This document shows positions 12,643-26,337 of a stretch of 64,000 bases of DNA, in pieces. This stretch comes from Lepus europaeus (lineage: Eukaryota > Chordata > Mammalia > Lagomorpha > Leporidae). The notes beneath the pieces were generated by a model. It had not been told where the DNA came from. It ran no database searches and saw only the letters and a list, made by a program, of their open reading frames with translations. Made by a program: the position numbers and the translations under genes. Location: the NCBI RefSeq assembly GCF_033115175.1, contig NC_084837.1, positions 30,892,266 to 30,956,265 on the forward strand, read 5' to 3'. Within the stretch, counting starts at the first letter, position 1, and every line of letters starts with the position of its first letter.

Positions 12643-13110
12643 ATACTATTCAGCAACAAAAAGAAGGAAATCATGTCATTTGCAACTACGTGGATGAACC
12701 TGGAGGATATTGTGTTAAATTAAATAAGGCTGATGTAGAAACAGAAATACTCTTTTTCACTTAATTTCATTTTTTTTAAAAAAAGCTAAACTAGTAGAAG
12801 TAGAGTAGAATGATGGTTGCCAGCAGGTAGAGGTAAATGCAGACATGTTAGTCAAAGGTACAAACTGGGGATATAATGTAAAAAATGGTGACTATTAATA
12901 CTACTGCATTTTCATACTAAGTTTACTCGGAGTGGATCATAAGTATCTTCACCAGAAACACATCCTCCTTCCTACCAAGTGTAACTGTGTGATAATGGTT
13001 GTGTTAACTAACTTGATTGTAGCAATTCTTTCACACTGAGTGTGTAAATCATCCATCATATTATACATTGCAAATATATACAATTTTAGTTGTCAAATAT
13101 ACCTCAATAA
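12643..13110 (+). mobile_element. Older L1 3' end
   Basis: GAATACTATTCAGCAACAAA, then CATTTGCAACTACGTGGATG, the end of ORF2 in L1s, followed by a 3' UTR with AGAATGATGGTTGCCAG and an AATAAAA end near 13110. The UTR resembles the older mammalian L1M/L1P type rather than the leporid UTR at 48000-49381. Confidence 0.75.
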
Positions 13111-13142
13111 AACGGAATGAAAGGAAAGCTGGATATATTTTT

Positions 13143-13492
13143 TATTTTCTTTTTTTTAAAGATTTATTTATTTTACTTGAAAGTCACAGTTACACAGAGA
13201 GAGGAGAGGCAGAGAGAGAGAGAGAGAGAGAGAGGTCTTCCATCTGCTGGTTCACTCCCCAGATGGCTGCAATGGCCGGAACTGCGCCGATCTGAAGCCA
13301 GGAGCCAGGAACTTCCTTCAGGTCTCCTATGCTGGTGTAGGTGCCCAAGGACTTGGGCCGTGTTCTACTGCTTTCCCTGGCCATAGCAGAGAGCGGATCA
13401 GAAGTGGAGCTGCTGGGTCTCGAACCGGCGCACATATGGTGTGCCAGCACTGAAGGCGGCAGCTTTACCGGCTATGCCACAGTGCCAGCCCC
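13143..13492 (-). mobile_element. C SINE, antisense, 14-bp target duplication
   Basis: Complete minus-strand copy with a GA tract and the tRNA-like head near 13430-13490. CTGGATATATTTTT (13129-13142) and CTGGATACATTTTT (13493-13506) are the target duplication with one difference. Confidence 0.96.
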
Positions 13493-13514
13493 CTGGATAC
13501 ATTTTTCATCTTTA

Positions 13515-13930
13515 AAGGAGTTAGAGTTCTGTTTCTTGCCATGATGGAATAAAAGGTGTCAGATTTATTATCTTATATTAAAAATGTAGAAAATAGACAA
13601 AATACATAAAACAACTCTCTTTAGATATTGAACAATAGGCAACACAGGACAGAGATTCCTGAGTAGAGGGCAAGGAACAAGAGAAGCTCTGATTGCCTCA
13701 GTGTATTGGAGAGTTTCCAGGCTGCAGCAAGAATTCCAAGAATTCATTAGAGCACACAAACATTTGCCCAGATATCTGATGGAAGTGGTACCATATAGAA
13801 ATATGGATCTAAACAGAGCAATGAAGAACACCAGAAATTATGAAGATGTGAATAAGTATAGCAGAGTTGAAAGTTATTACCAAATTTTCTACATAAACCA
13901 TAAGGTTATTACCTAATTCTCTACATAAAC
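13515..13930 (+). mobile_element. Possible old L1 3' UTR remnant
   Basis: CATATAGAAATATGGATC, then ATGAAGAACACCAGAAATTA, recalls 3' UTRs of older L1M elements. The rest is too diverged to place. Confidence 0.35.
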
Positions 13931-13939
13931 CTTAGGGAT

Positions 13940-14160
13940 ATACAGAGAAAGAGGGAAGGGAAGGGAGGGAGGAAGGAAGGAAGGAAAGAAGAAAGGAAGG
14001 AGGAAAGGGAAGGGGAGGGGAGGGCAGGGGAGGGAGAGGAAAAACAAAGAAAGAAAGGAAAGAAAGAAAGAGAGAAAAGAAAAGAAAAGAAAAGAAAAGA
14101 AAGAAGAGAGAGAAAGAAAGGGGAGAGAGAGAGAGAGAAAGAGAAAGAAAAAAAAAAGAA
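13940..14160 (+). repeat. Long purine tract, (GGAA)n/(GAAA)n
   Basis: About 220 bases almost purely A and G, with C only at about 14023 and 14046. The 100-codon frame on the opposite strand is a repeat artefact. Confidence 0.95.
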
Positions 14161-14232
14161 ACTGTGTTAACAACTCTTCAGGAAAACTGACATTGTACAT
14201 TGCCAATTTGGCCACAAACTTATCTACAAAGT

Positions 14233-14531
14233 GTTTTTAAAAATTTTTCTTATTTAGTTTTCGTTTTATTGGAAAGAGAGAATCACAGAGAAAGAGACAG
14301 AGATATATCAGTTAACTGATCAAATGCCCCAAATGGCCAGGGTTGGGCCAAAGCCAAGGGCATAGAGCTCAATATAAGTCTCTCACATGGGTGGCAGAGA
14401 TTCAACTACTTGAGTCATTATCTGTTGCATCCCAGAGCATTAGGAAGAATCGGTGTCAAAAAGTGGAGGCTTTGATATGGGATGTGGGAATCCCAAGTGG
14501 TGACTTAACTGTTGTGCCAATCGCTTGCCCC
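14233..14531 (-). mobile_element. Old-type C SINE, antisense, 9-bp target duplication
   Basis: Diverged copy with CCCCAAATGGCCAGGGTTGG, GATATGGGATGTGGGAATCC and CGCTTGCCCC at the head end. CTACAAAGT at 14224-14232 and 14532-14540 flanks it. Confidence 0.88.
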
Positions 14532-14540
14532 CTACAAAGT

Positions 14541-15273
14541 CTGTTAACATTATTTATACCCACCTGGAAGGACAAGATCACTAATAATGAAGTCTTAGAA
14601 TTGAGGAAATTGCTAAAATTAAATTATTACATTTCAATTTCGTGTCCTACATGTTTATAAAGAAAAAAATGGCAAAAAACTTATTGCAGATTTTGAATAT
14701 GTTGCTCACACATAGTAAATATTCAAAAAGCACTTTAAACATCTCACATAAGAGCATTAGAGGAAGTGTTTTTACTGTAGTTGGCTGAGACACTATTGGA
14801 GTCAAATGATTTGCCTAGAAGATGGGCTAAAACGATGTAGTTAGTGTTTTTTTTCTTTTCAGTGTTATAAAGAAGGAGAGAGCTTAATGCAGCTGCTAAT
14901 TGTGGATTGGCTTCTATTGCCTCCCAGAAACATCTGTATTTTATCATAACAAAGCAAGTAATATCATTTTGGAAATACTAAAATTTTCTGTGATCATGTA
15001 AATTAAGAAAATTTGCTTCCTAGAACACTTTATAGTACATTTAATAAATAGAAGTATAAGCTTTGTTATTAGATTATTAAGTTTTTTATAGTCAAAATTT
15101 TCAGTTGTATGAAATTGAATCAACATTTTGTAAAGTTTTCTGGACACTTGAAAAAAACTCACTCAAAATATATCATGAAGGTAATTTCAGGTATATTGCT
15201 TCACATAAATTCTATTAAATTAGGATGCAAGCTGTCTCTAGAGCAAACTGAAACCTACCTACCTTACTATATG
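14541..15273. other. Intergenic DNA, nothing recognised
   Basis: AT-rich, no gene-like frame or named repeat. Confidence 0.5.
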
Positions 15274-15595
15274 CTTGTAACAGGTAGTTGAGTCTCAGCC
15301 AATCATAGCAGCCAATCACAATCTGCCAACTGATCAGACCTTGTTCATATAATATAAATGCCTTATCTTATGTGCCCTAATAAGGTTAATGCTGAGCTGT
15401 AATCAATCAAGGTGATTCTGTAAGCCACTTTTTTTCTTTCCATAAATACTGCCTTCCTTTGTTGCTGGGTGGAGCTTTCTAAACTTCTACTGCTTCTACT
15501 GCATCAGGGTGCTGATTCATGAATGCTTGCTCAACTGAACTGCTAAATTTAATTTTTGTTAAGTTTTTCCTTTAGCAGTTCTGAACATAGCACAT
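15274..15595 (+). mobile_element. Possible solo LTR
   Basis: The block starts TGTAACAGG and includes CCAATCACAATCTGCC (CCAAT-type boxes), CATAAATACTGCCTT, TGTTGCTGGGTGGAGC and CTGATTCATGAATGC, a layout typical of short gamma-type endogenous retroviral LTRs. No internal retroviral genes lie on either side. The right boundary and family are uncertain. Confidence 0.4.
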
Positions 15596-16484
15596 GTTAA
15601 GCTTTCAAAGCATCAGTAATACTTTCCCACAAAAATTGCTTTAGGGATATTAGGAGTTTCAAATATGAAACATTTCAAAGCAAAGCAGTAGGCATTAAAA
15701 GGTAAGTTTTGAAAGCTTGTTTGGATTTGGGTTTTTCTCCCAGATTATTACAGAATTATTATACAGATATAACATCTTCATAGTCACTATTTGCTTTATT
15801 TTCTATTATCTTGTAATATTCAGGAGCAAAACATTTCATCCATCACATTTTCAGCACCTCTTCTAGTGTATTTGAATGAGTAATAAAGTATCTTTTGTGA
15901 AGACCAATTGTTTGGATATCAATATTTGTTCATGGTGTCTGTCAGTAGCATCATTTGTAACAATTGAATGCTTGAATATTACAATTATATATTTAGAAGC
16001 TCATATCATAAATGTCATGAACTAAGTAGTATGTATAAACAGCTGAGGCCATGTGAAGGATGTAGAAATAGATTTTTACAATCAGCAGCATCAGTTCATC
16101 AACAGGTCAACATACAGGCACTTAGCATTTATATACAGTTCCTTCCTTTTAAAGAAATGGAACAGACACATGAGTAAGAGAATTGGCATGCGGAATTCAG
16201 TCTCAATATGCTCAAAGACAGTGACTGGTTTCTAGACAACTCTCTGTTAATAATACGAGGGTTAATTGAAAGTATTTCCCAAAGTACACTGTGAAGTTTT
16301 CTTCTGTTTGTGACAATTTTACATGAAATATTGAACTCATGGTTCAGTTCTCCTTATCACTGTAACTCTTATGTAGTTACAATAAAACTCTTCTTCAGAT
16401 AAATGTCATATTTCAGCTATCATTCACTATAATACATTAACACATGTTTATATGAGCATGCATTATACAATCTTTAGTCATTTT
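15596..16484. other. Intergenic DNA, nothing recognised
   Basis: AT-rich, no gene-like frame or named repeat. Confidence 0.5.
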
Positions 16485-18045
16485 TTAATTTAATAAATAT
16501 GAATTTACAAAGTGCAACTTTTGTATTGTTGTGACTCCCCCCCCCCCCAAATCTCCTTTCCTCCCACGGCCCTCCCCTCTCCCACTCCCGCTCCCATCCT
16601 GCCCTTCATCGAGTTTCATTTTCAATTACCTTCATATACTGAAGATCAACTTAGTATATACTAAGCAAGGATTTCAACAGGCTGCACTCACACAACCGCA
16701 CAAGGTATAGGGTATTGTTCGACTAGTAGTGTTGTCTTTAAGTTTCACAGTAAAACACATTAAGAACAGAGATCCTACGTGGGGAGCATGTACCCAGTGA
16801 CTCCTGTTGTTGATTTAACAATTGGCACTCTTATTCATGACGTCAGCAATCACCCGAGGCTCTTGCCATGAGCTGTCTAGGCTATGGAAGCCCCTTGAGT
16901 TCACCGACTCTGAACATGTTTAGTCAAGGCCGTATCGCAGTGGAGGTTCCTTCCTCCCTTCAGAGAAAGGCACCTCCCTCCTTGATGGCCTGTTCCTTCT
17001 TCCGGGGTTCTTGTTCACCAGGATCTTTAATTTAGATTGTTTTTGCCACTGTGTTATTGCTTTCCATGCCTCTGAGACTCTCATGAAACTTTTCGCCAGA
17101 TCCGAATGTCCCAAGGGTTGATTCTGAGGCAGGAGTGCTGTTTTGGGCGTTTGCCATTCTATGAGTCTGCTGTGTGTCCTGCTTCCCCCGCAGGATCATT
17201 CTCTCCCTTTTAATTCTATCCATTATTTGCTTACACTGGTCTTATTTGTGAAATCTCTTCGACACATACCCTATTTTTTTGATCGTTATGTACTTATACT
17301 TATCACTTTACCAAGTGCGCTGGCATTGGTACATGCCTCCTTGATAAGATTGAGTTGAAATCCCCTGGCACATTTCTAGATCCACCATTGGAGGTAAGTC
17401 TGAGTGAGCATGTGCCAACCTATATATCTCCTCCCTCTCTTATTCCCACTCCTATGTTTAACATAGATCACTTTTCTGTTAATTTTAAATGCCTAAGAAT
17501 GATTGTGTATTGATTACAGAGTTCAACCAGTGGTATTAAGTAGAACAAACAAAGCAACAACAATAATAACAACAAAATACTAAAAGGAATAAAATAGTAA
17601 GTTGTTCCTCAGCAGTCTAGACAAGGGCTGATCCTGTCATTGTCTCTCATAGTGTCCATTTCACTTCAATGGGTATCATTTTAGATGCTCATTTAGTTGC
17701 CATTGATCAGGGAGAACATATGTTATTTGTTCCTTTTGGACTAGCTTATTTCACTCAGCATGATATTTTCCAGATTCCTCCATTTTGTTGTAAATGACCA
17801 GATTTCATTGTTTTTTACTGCTATATAGTGTTCCATAGAGTACATACCCCATAATTTCTTTATCCAGTCATTCGTTGATGGACATTTAGGTTGATTCCAT
17901 GTCTTAGCTATTGTGAATTGAGCTGCAACAAATATTGAGGTGCAAATGGCTCTTTTTTCTTAATTCCACTTGGGTAAATTCCAAGGAGTGGGATGGCTGG
18001 GTCCTGTGGTAGTGCCATATTCAGGTTTCTGAGTTCATTATACTG
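16485..18045 (-). mobile_element. Leporid L1, 3' UTR and end of ORF2, antisense
   Basis: Antisense 3' UTR with a C-rich tract (16538-16548), CACATTAAGAACAGAGATCC (16758), GGCTATGGAAGCCCC (16880) and GAGTCTGCTGTGTG (17162), then the ORF2 C-terminus (GGACATTTAGGTTGATTCCA near 17880). The 3' UTR matches the copies at 48000-49381 and 55217-55875. It is truncated at its 5' side near 18045. Confidence 0.9.
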
Positions 18046-19249
18046 AATAGGCTAATTATACTCAGAAAAGCAACAGGGCACATGACGTTTATTTTTCTCT
18101 GTCCCTGAAAATTTCACATAGTCTTCTCTATCCAATGCATGAAAGTGAACACATGTTTTAGTAAGATGTTTATAATAAATGAATTTGTTTACTTGCTTAA
18201 ATAAGAGAAAAGCAATTGATACGCATGTTTGCTTCCTTCTGTTTGTTTCATTGTTAGTATCTTAATGCTTTAAGTTATCTTTTTGGGTGTCCAAGTCTCT
18301 GCAGTAGATTTACCTCTTATTTTTTTCTTTTGGGTAGAGGCAATTATTGGAGAACTGTGATCTCATTGGCTTCTCCACTAGAGTTATAATCAATAATTCA
18401 GAAGTCAATGAAGAGTCATTTATAATTATTGATAAGTATTTTTATAGTAGACATATCTATAAGAAAGTATAGTAAATCAATAAAAAATTCTCTGAATAGG
18501 CCTATTAGCAGTAGATTTTTTTAAAAATTATAATTCCATTAGTGAAAAACTGAACTTCTTACTATACCATAGGATTAGATTGGAACTTTGTGTTCATAAA
18601 TTTACATTTCACTGACTTTGCTAGTCCATTTCCCAAAACGGTATTCATTTATGTTGGTTGCCATAGAAACTAGAATTGCTCCATTTGTATGTAGTTCTTT
18701 GCATTTATTTTCTCTCTTTCTTGCTTTTCAAGTCTGCTAAATTGCTATGTGGTATTTTATGTAGAATAACCTTTGTTTGATTGTCTTTCAAGAAACAAAG
18801 CTACATAACTTCAAATATGTTACATTCCATTAATCTAAATCGTAATTTTAGTGTGAATTTTGCTGAAAAAAAGTAATTGGCTGAGTAAAACAGAAATGAT
18901 TTTGATATAAAACAGCATAATTTTTAGAGTTGAAATTGAGTGCAAAAATCAAGACATCCGTAGACTGCTTTAGACAAACTCTAAATGTTGATTGGCTAAA
19001 CCAAGAAGACAAAATTTTAAATTGAATATCCAAAGGATGTATACTTTGGCAAGTATTATAATCAGCTATCCAGAAAGTAGTCATTGAGTAACTGTTGTAC
19101 TATCTTTGTACTGTTTGAGGGAATACCAAAACTGGGAAGAGGAAATTCCTGTCTTTAAGCTCTTTACAAGTTAGCTTTCATGGGGAGATTGTGGGTACTG
19201 TAGAAGCTATAGGAATAAAATTCTTTTAAGTAATGCCATTTGAAAAATA
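18046..19249. other. Intergenic DNA, nothing recognised
   Basis: AT-rich, no gene-like frame or named repeat. Confidence 0.5.
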
Positions 19250-20463
19250 TGTAAAATATTATTACTCCAAAAGCTCTCATTTATAAATTAAGGTGACAAA
19301 AAGACCTTCCAAAACAAAGAGAAATTGATAGAATTTTTTTTACCACTTTTCCAGCTTTACAAATGATATAAGCATGTGCTACACACCAAAACAGAAATAT
19401 AGTCATCATTATAAAAGAATGTGAAGAGCATTGGATTAAGATGGCGGAATAGGGAGGGAGCTTGCTACTCATCTAGGAGAAGATGGTTTTAAAAAAAGTG
19501 GAAAGAATGCAGTCTCAGGGAAGAGTTAGGGAGAAAACAGCAGATGAAATTCTATGCAAATTGGGGGAACACAGTGGATCTACATGGAGGACAAAGATGC
19601 ACACAATTTAGGACTCCACAAGCCAAGAGCTTCCACACCAGCACTGGAGAGCAAGCTTAGACCAGACTGCAGTAGCCGAAGCCACTGGTGAAAAAGCTGC
19701 AGGAAGAGCCTAGATGGAATCCATCTTGGAGCCCTGTGGGGGATAGTGTACCTGCCAAACTAGAGGAGAAAAAAACAAAGGAGGGGCTTATTTTCTTTCT
19801 CCTCAGTCATTCTGTAAAGGCTCCCTGCGACAAGCTGACAGCACATGCCATTTTGGACACAGCTGTGCCACCTCATGTCTGCATACAGCAATGAGCCAAG
19901 CAGACTTCTGAGTCTGGTGGGGAGAACACACTGGGGGCTGGGGGCTTGTGACTGTGGGAGGCTTACGTGGCAGGACTCTGAAAACACTGAGACTGCATGG
20001 GTGTGGCTGGGACATCCTGCAGTCACTGTGGAAGGCTCCATTCAATCAGGGTTCTCAGGTTACCTGGCGAGAGACATTGCTGGGGAATCTGAGCTTATAC
20101 TGAAGACTGCACAGATCCTTTGTGTGGTCTTGTGGCAGAGCAGATAAATAATATACTTACTGGGGCTAGTGCCCAGTACTCATCTCTTTCAAAGAGATGA
20201 GCAAAGCTGAATCTATGCCAATAGACAAGAAGAAACCTCTTCTCTGATTAAAAAAAATATTTATTACACCAAACCTGGGTATGTCACCTCAGACATGCCC
20301 TTCACAATGGAGTACTGAACAGAGCACCCTGGCTACTTCCACCACATGCCTCTAGTTATTCCCTGAAAGCAGACACTCCACTAATCCAGTCAAATATAGT
20401 CCAAAGATAAAAGCTACCACAGTGAAAAATCAAAGATGAAAACAATGAGTATCTCCACAAATT

Positions 20464-21384
20464 TTGAGTAACAAACACACCAATCTAAGAAACAAGAACG
20501 AGGAAGATAACATGACACTCACAAAAGAACACAACATTTCAATACTAGATTTTGAAGATGATGAGGTTGAAGAAATGCCAGAAATGGAATTCAAAAAATT
20601 GATCAAAGGATTACTTAGAAATAATCAGAAGCAAATGCATAAACTAATGAAGTCCATATATGACATGAAAGAAAGATTCTCCCATGAAATTGATCTCTTG
20701 AAGAGAAATAAAAATGAAATCTTGGAAATGAAGAATTCAGTAGAACAAATAAAAAATACAATGGAGAGATTAACAGCAGAATCAGTGAATCAGAAGAAAG
20801 AATATACAACTTAGAAGACAAAGCACAGAAAATTATACAGCCATACCAAACACAAGAAGATGAAATAAGAAAACTAAAAAACACTCTTGAGGATCTATAA
20901 GATACTATCAAACGACCCAACATATGGGTTCCAGGAGTTCCTGAAGGCTTGGAAAGAGAGAAAGGATTAGAAGGTCTTTTTAGTGAAATAATAACAGAAA
21001 ATTTCACCAATTTGGAGAAAGTTACATCCAAGTACAGAAAGCACATAGAACTCCTAATAGACATGACAAGAAAAGATGTTCACCATGACACATTGTAATC
21101 AAACTCTCCACAGGAAAACATAAAGAAAAGATTCTAAAATGTGCATAAGAGAAATGCTAGTTTACTTTTAGAGTATCTCCAATTAGACTCACAGTGGACT
21201 TCTCATCAAAAACCCTACAGGCTAGGAGAGAATGGCGAGATATAGTCCAAGTCTTTAGGGAAAAAAAGTGTCAACCCATAATATTATACCATGCAAAGCT
21301 CTCATTTATGAATAAAGATGAAATAAAGACCTTCCATGACAAGCAGAAACTGAAAGAATTTGACACCATCCATCCAGCCCTGTA
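20464..21384 (+). pseudogene. L1 ORF1p remnant of the inner L1
   Basis: L1 ORF1p is the RNA-binding trimeric chaperone of the L1 ribonucleoprotein. The first 116 codons (20464-20814) are an acidic start and a Lys/Glu-rich coiled coil (DMKERFSHEIDLLKRNKNEI). A one-base shift near 20775 then breaks the frame. RNA-recognition-like sequence continues in other frames, and the C-terminal end reappears at 21194-21385 (LQARREWRDIVQVFREKK). It is non-functional as read. Confidence 0.85.
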
Positions 21385-21519
21385 GAAGATGCCTAAGGAT
21401 GTGCTGCACACAGAAATACCGAAACATGGTCATCACTACAGAAGAAGGTAAAGGAAGAAAGGAAAGTTCCCAGTAAAAGTACAAAGGAAATCTGAAGTAA
21501 AAATAGGAGTATTTATGGA

Positions 21520-24400
21520 AAAATGGCAGGGAAAAGTCATTGCTGATCAATAATCACCTTGAATGTAAATTATCTTAACTCTGCAGTTAAAATGCACAGA
21601 CTGGCTGAATGGGTTCAAAACACTTATCTATTTGCTGCCTACAAGAACCACATCTCACTATCAAAGATGCATGCAGACTGAAAGTGAAAGCAGGGAAAAA
21701 GATATTCCATGCTAACAGAAACCAAAAAAAGAGCTGGTGTAGCTATCCTAATATCAGACAAAAGAGTCTTTAACACAAAAACTATCAAAAAAGACCAAGA
21801 AGGACACTGTAATTATGGAATCAATTCAACAGGAAGATGTGACTATTATAAATATATATGCACCTAGTTATAGGGCACCTGGCTATTTAAAAGAAATGTT
21901 TAGAGATCTAAAGGGAGACTTGGGCTCAAATATAAGATTATTGGGGATTTCAGTACTCCACTTTCAGCAAGAGACAGATCAACCACACAGAAATCAGCAA
22001 GGAAACATCATAGTTAACTGACACTATAGACCAAATGGACTTCACAGATATTTACAGAATTTTGCATCCTACAGTTGCAGAATATACATTCTTCTCACCT
22101 GTGCATGGGCCCTTCTGTAGGATTGACCACATGATAGGCCATAAAACAAGAGTCAGCAAATTCCAAAAAAAAAATCAAAGTCATACCATGCATTGTCTTG
22201 GACCACAATCAAAAGAGAAATCAAAAAATTTCTGGGAACTAATGAAGACAGTAATACAACATATCAAAACTTATGGGATACAGCAAAAGCAGTGTCAAGA
22301 GGAAGGAATATAGCAATTGGTGCCCACATCAAGAAATTGGAAAGGCACCAAATAAATGAGCAATTAGTTCATCTCGAGGATATAGAAAAACAATAGCAAA
22401 CCAAACCCAAAACTAGTAGGAGAAAAGATATAATTAGAGAATAACTCAACAAAATTGAAACAAAAAATATAAAGATCAGCAAAACAAAGAGCTAGTTTTT
22501 TGAAAACAGACAAAATTGCCACACTGTTGGCCCAACTAAATAAAGGAGAGAGAAGACCCAAATCAATACAATTAGAGATGAAAAATGAAATGTAACAATA
22601 GACACCACAGAAATAAAAAAGAATCATCAGAAATTACTACAAGAGCTGTATGTCAAAAAACTTGGAAGCCTAGAAGAAATGGATAGATTCCTAGACACAT
22701 GCAGTCTACATAAATTGAGCCATGAAGACATAGAAAACTTAAATAGGCCCATTACTGAGACAGAAATTGAATCTGTAATAGTAATGATTTTATATATAGG
22801 GGATCCAAAAGATTCCATCAAGGGACTATTGGAATTCACAGATGAGTTTGCTAAATTAGCAGGATATAAAGTCAATGGATAAAATTCAAGAGTCTTTATA
22901 TACACTGACAATGCCATGGCTAAAAAGAATTTCTAAGATTGATCCTGTTCACAATAGCTACAAAAAAAAAATTCAAATGCCTTGGAATGAATTTAACCAA
23001 GGATGTAAAAGATCTATACAATGAGAATTAAAAAAAAAACATTAAAGAAAGAAATAGAATAAGATGTAAAAAAATGAAAAAAATCTTCCATGTTCATGGA
23101 TTGAAAGAATCAAGATCGTCAAAATGTCCATTCTTCTGAAAGCAATTTACAGATTCAATGTGATGTCAATCAAAATACCAGACATTCTTCTCAGATCTAG
23201 GAAAAATGGTGCTGAAATTCATAAGGAAACACAGGAGACCTCAAATAGCCAAAGAAATCTACACAACAAAAACAAAGCCAGCAGCATACCAATACCAGAT
23301 TTCAATATATACTACAAGGCAGCTATAATCGAAACAGCCTGGTATGGGTACAAAAATAGATAGATATATAAATAGAACAGAACAGGAACACCAGAAATCA
23401 ATCCAAGCATCTACAACCAACTTATATTTGACCAAGGAGCTAAAATCTATCCCTGGAGCAAGGACAGTCTCTTCAACAAATAGTGCTGGAAAACTTAGAT
23501 TTTCACATGCAAGAGTATGAAACAGGACCCCTACCTTACACCTTACATGAAAATCCATTCAAAGGGGATTAAAGACCTAAATCTATGACTTGATACCATC
23601 AAATTACTGGAGAACATTGGGAAACCCTGCAAGATATTGGCATAGGCAAAGAGTTCTTGAAAAAGACCCCAAAGTCTCAGGCAATCAAAGCCAAAATCAA
23701 CACATGAGATTACATCAAATTGAGAAGCTTCTATGCTGCAAAAGAAACACTTAGGAAAGTGAAGAGGCAACTGACAGAATGGGAGAAAATATTTGTAAAC
23801 AATGCAATTGATAAAGGATTAATAACCAGAATATATAAAGAGATCAAGAAACTCCACAACAACAAAACAAACAATCCAGTTATGAAATGAGCCAAAGACT
23901 TAAACAGACATTTTTCAAAAGAGGAAATCCAAATGGCCAACAGACATATGAAAAAATGATCAGGATCACTAGCCGTCAGGGAAATGCAAATCAAAACCTC
24001 AATGATGTTTCACCTCACACCAGTTAGAATGGCTTTCATACAGAAATCAACAAACAACAAATGCAGGCGAAGATGTTGGTTAAAATCCACTGTTGTTGGG
24101 AATGTAAACTGGTAAAACCAATATGGAAGACAGCATGGAGATTCCTGAGAAATCTGAATATAGACCTACCATATGATCCAGTAATTCTACTCCTGGAATT
24201 TACCCAAAGGAAATGAAATCAGCAAATAAAAGATTTATCTGTACCCCTGTGTTTACTGCAGCCCAATTCAAAATAGCTAAGACATGGAATCAATCTAAAT
24301 GCCCGTCAACTGAAGACTGGATGAAGAAATTATGGGATATGTACTCTATAGAATACTACACTGGTTAAAAAAAATGAAATCTGGTCTTTGCAACAAAATG
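21520..24400 (+). pseudogene. L1 ORF2 remnant of the inner L1
   Basis: Endonuclease segments are readable (IIVNIYAPS-type strand near 21845; [15 protein letters not shown] near 22120). RT is mostly deleted at 22784. The C-terminal part is scattered over several frames (22679-23994). ORF2p supplies endonuclease and reverse transcriptase in intact L1; the deletion removes most of the RT palm. Confidence 0.85.
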
Positions 24401-26337
24401 GTTGAATCTAGAAAACATCATACTTAGTGAATAAGCCAATCCCAAAGGGATGGATACCATATGTTCTCCCTGATTTGTGATAACTTCAGAGCACCTAAAA
24501 GGAAATCTGTAGATGTTAAATTGACACTTTGAGAATCAATGAATAGCCCTTGTCTTGACTGTCAAGGGACAGTTTTGTTGTTGTTGTTGTTATTGTTTTT
24601 CTTAATGGAGAATGGAACTGGGAATGGGAGAAGGAGGAGGAGGTAGGGTGGTAGTGGGGCTGGGAGAGCAATTATGATGGGAAGAACCACTATATTCCTA
24701 AAGTTGTACTTATGAAATGTGTACTTATTAAATAAATGGTTTCTTTGCAAAAAAAAAAAAAAGACTGAGAAGGTAAAAAATCTCCTAGTAAAATTATAAA
24801 AAATCCAAAGCAAACAATAGGAACATATATGGAAAAAGGGCAGTTCCCACCCAGTCCTTACTTGTCAATAATAACTTTGAATGGAAGTGACCTAATTCCC
24901 CAATTAAGAGATACAGGCTGGATGAATAGATTAAAAATATGATCCATCTCTTTGCCTCTTACAAGAAACACACCTCACCAACAAAGATACACATGTACTG
25001 AAAGTGAAAGGATGGAAAAACGTATTCCATGCGAATAGAGAGCCAAACAAGCAGCTTTAGCCAATCTAACATTAGATAAAAATACTTTAACAAGAAGACT
25101 GCTAAAAAGAGACAAATAAGGGCATTATGAAATGATTAAGAGATCAATTCAACAGGAAGATGTGACTATAATAAATGTATATGCACCCAATTCCAGGGTA
25201 CCTGGCTATTTAAAAGAAATGTTAATGGATCTAAAGGGAGACATAGGCTCCAATACAGTAGGAAGAGTTGACTTCAACACCTGCTTTCCTCAATGGACAG
25301 ATCAACTAGATAGAAAAATCATCAAAGGAACAACATAAATAATCTATGCTATGGACCAAATGGACCTAACTGATATCTACAGAGCATTTCATACCACAGT
25401 TGCAGATATACACTGTTTTCATCACTGCATGGAACTTATTCTAGGATAGACCATATACTAGACCATAAAGCATGCCTCAGCAAATTCAAAAAAATTGAAA
25501 TCATACTAGGTAACTTTTCTGACCACAATGAAATGAAGCTGAAACAACCAAAAAAAGGAGGTCACAGAAAAGACCCAAATTAATAAAACCAGATATGAAA
25601 AAAAGGAGATTTTATGATGGATACCACAGTAATAGAATCATCAGGAATTGCTACAAATAGCTACATGTGAACAAACTGGAAAATCTAGAAGAAATGCTAG
25701 ATTTCTGGACACATACAATCTACCAAAATTGATTCAGGAAGATATAGAAAACCTAAATATACAAATAAACAAGATAGAGATTGAATCAGTAATAAAGACC
25801 CTCCCAACAAAGAAAAGCCCAGGACCAAATGGCTTCACTGCTGAATTCTACCTAACTTTTAAAGAAAATCTAATTCCAATTCTTCTCAAACTACTCAAAA
25901 CAATTGAAATGGAGGGAATCCTCCCAAACTTCTATGAGGCCAGTATCAATTTAATTCCAAAACTAGAAAAAGATACATCAAAGAAAGGAAACTATAGAGC
26001 AATTACACTGATGAATATAGATGAAGAAATCCTCAAAATCCTCAACAAAATGCTGGATAATTGGATCCAACGATGCATCAGAAACATCATCGATCCAGAC
26101 CAACTGGAATTTATCCTCATGTACAGAGATGGTTCAGCATCTGTCAATCAATAAATGTGCCTTATCACATTAATAAATTGAGGAATAACCATATGATTAT
26201 CTCAATAGATTCAGAGAAAGCATTTGATAAAATACAACATGATTTCATGATAAAAATCTTAAACAAATTGGGTATAGAAGAACCATTCTTTAACACAATC
26301 AAGGCAATATATGACAAGTTCACAGCCAGCATCATAT

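Larger units (their letters stand above)
19431..24762 (+). mobile_element. Inner L1, near-complete from 5' UTR to poly(A)
   Basis: It starts ATTGGATTAAGATGGCGGAA, the typical L1 5' end, and has about 1 kb of 5' UTR, ORF1 at about 20464-21384, ORF2 from about 21520 to about 24400, a leporid-like 3' UTR and a poly(A) run at 24749-24762. About 740 bp of RT are missing at about 22784: the text jumps from GAATCTGTAATA straight to the sequence following the FADD motif, by comparison with the outer L1 at 25790-26865. AAGAATGTGAAG (19416) and AAGACTGAGAAG (24761) may be the target duplication. The element cannot be autonomous. Confidence 0.9.

Noticed and set aside
12360-12764. 134-codon open frame
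   Set aside because: It spans a CT/CA microsatellite and the end of an L1; the protein is mostly Ser/Leu/Pro and His-Thr runs.
13913-14215. 100-codon minus-strand frame
   Set aside because: Poly-Phe/Leu/Ser product of the purine tract, not a gene.
25648-26154. Functional reverse transcriptase gene
   Set aside because: 168 codons of L1 RT start only; the element is interrupted by a SINE and by frameshifts before the catalytic FADD motif.
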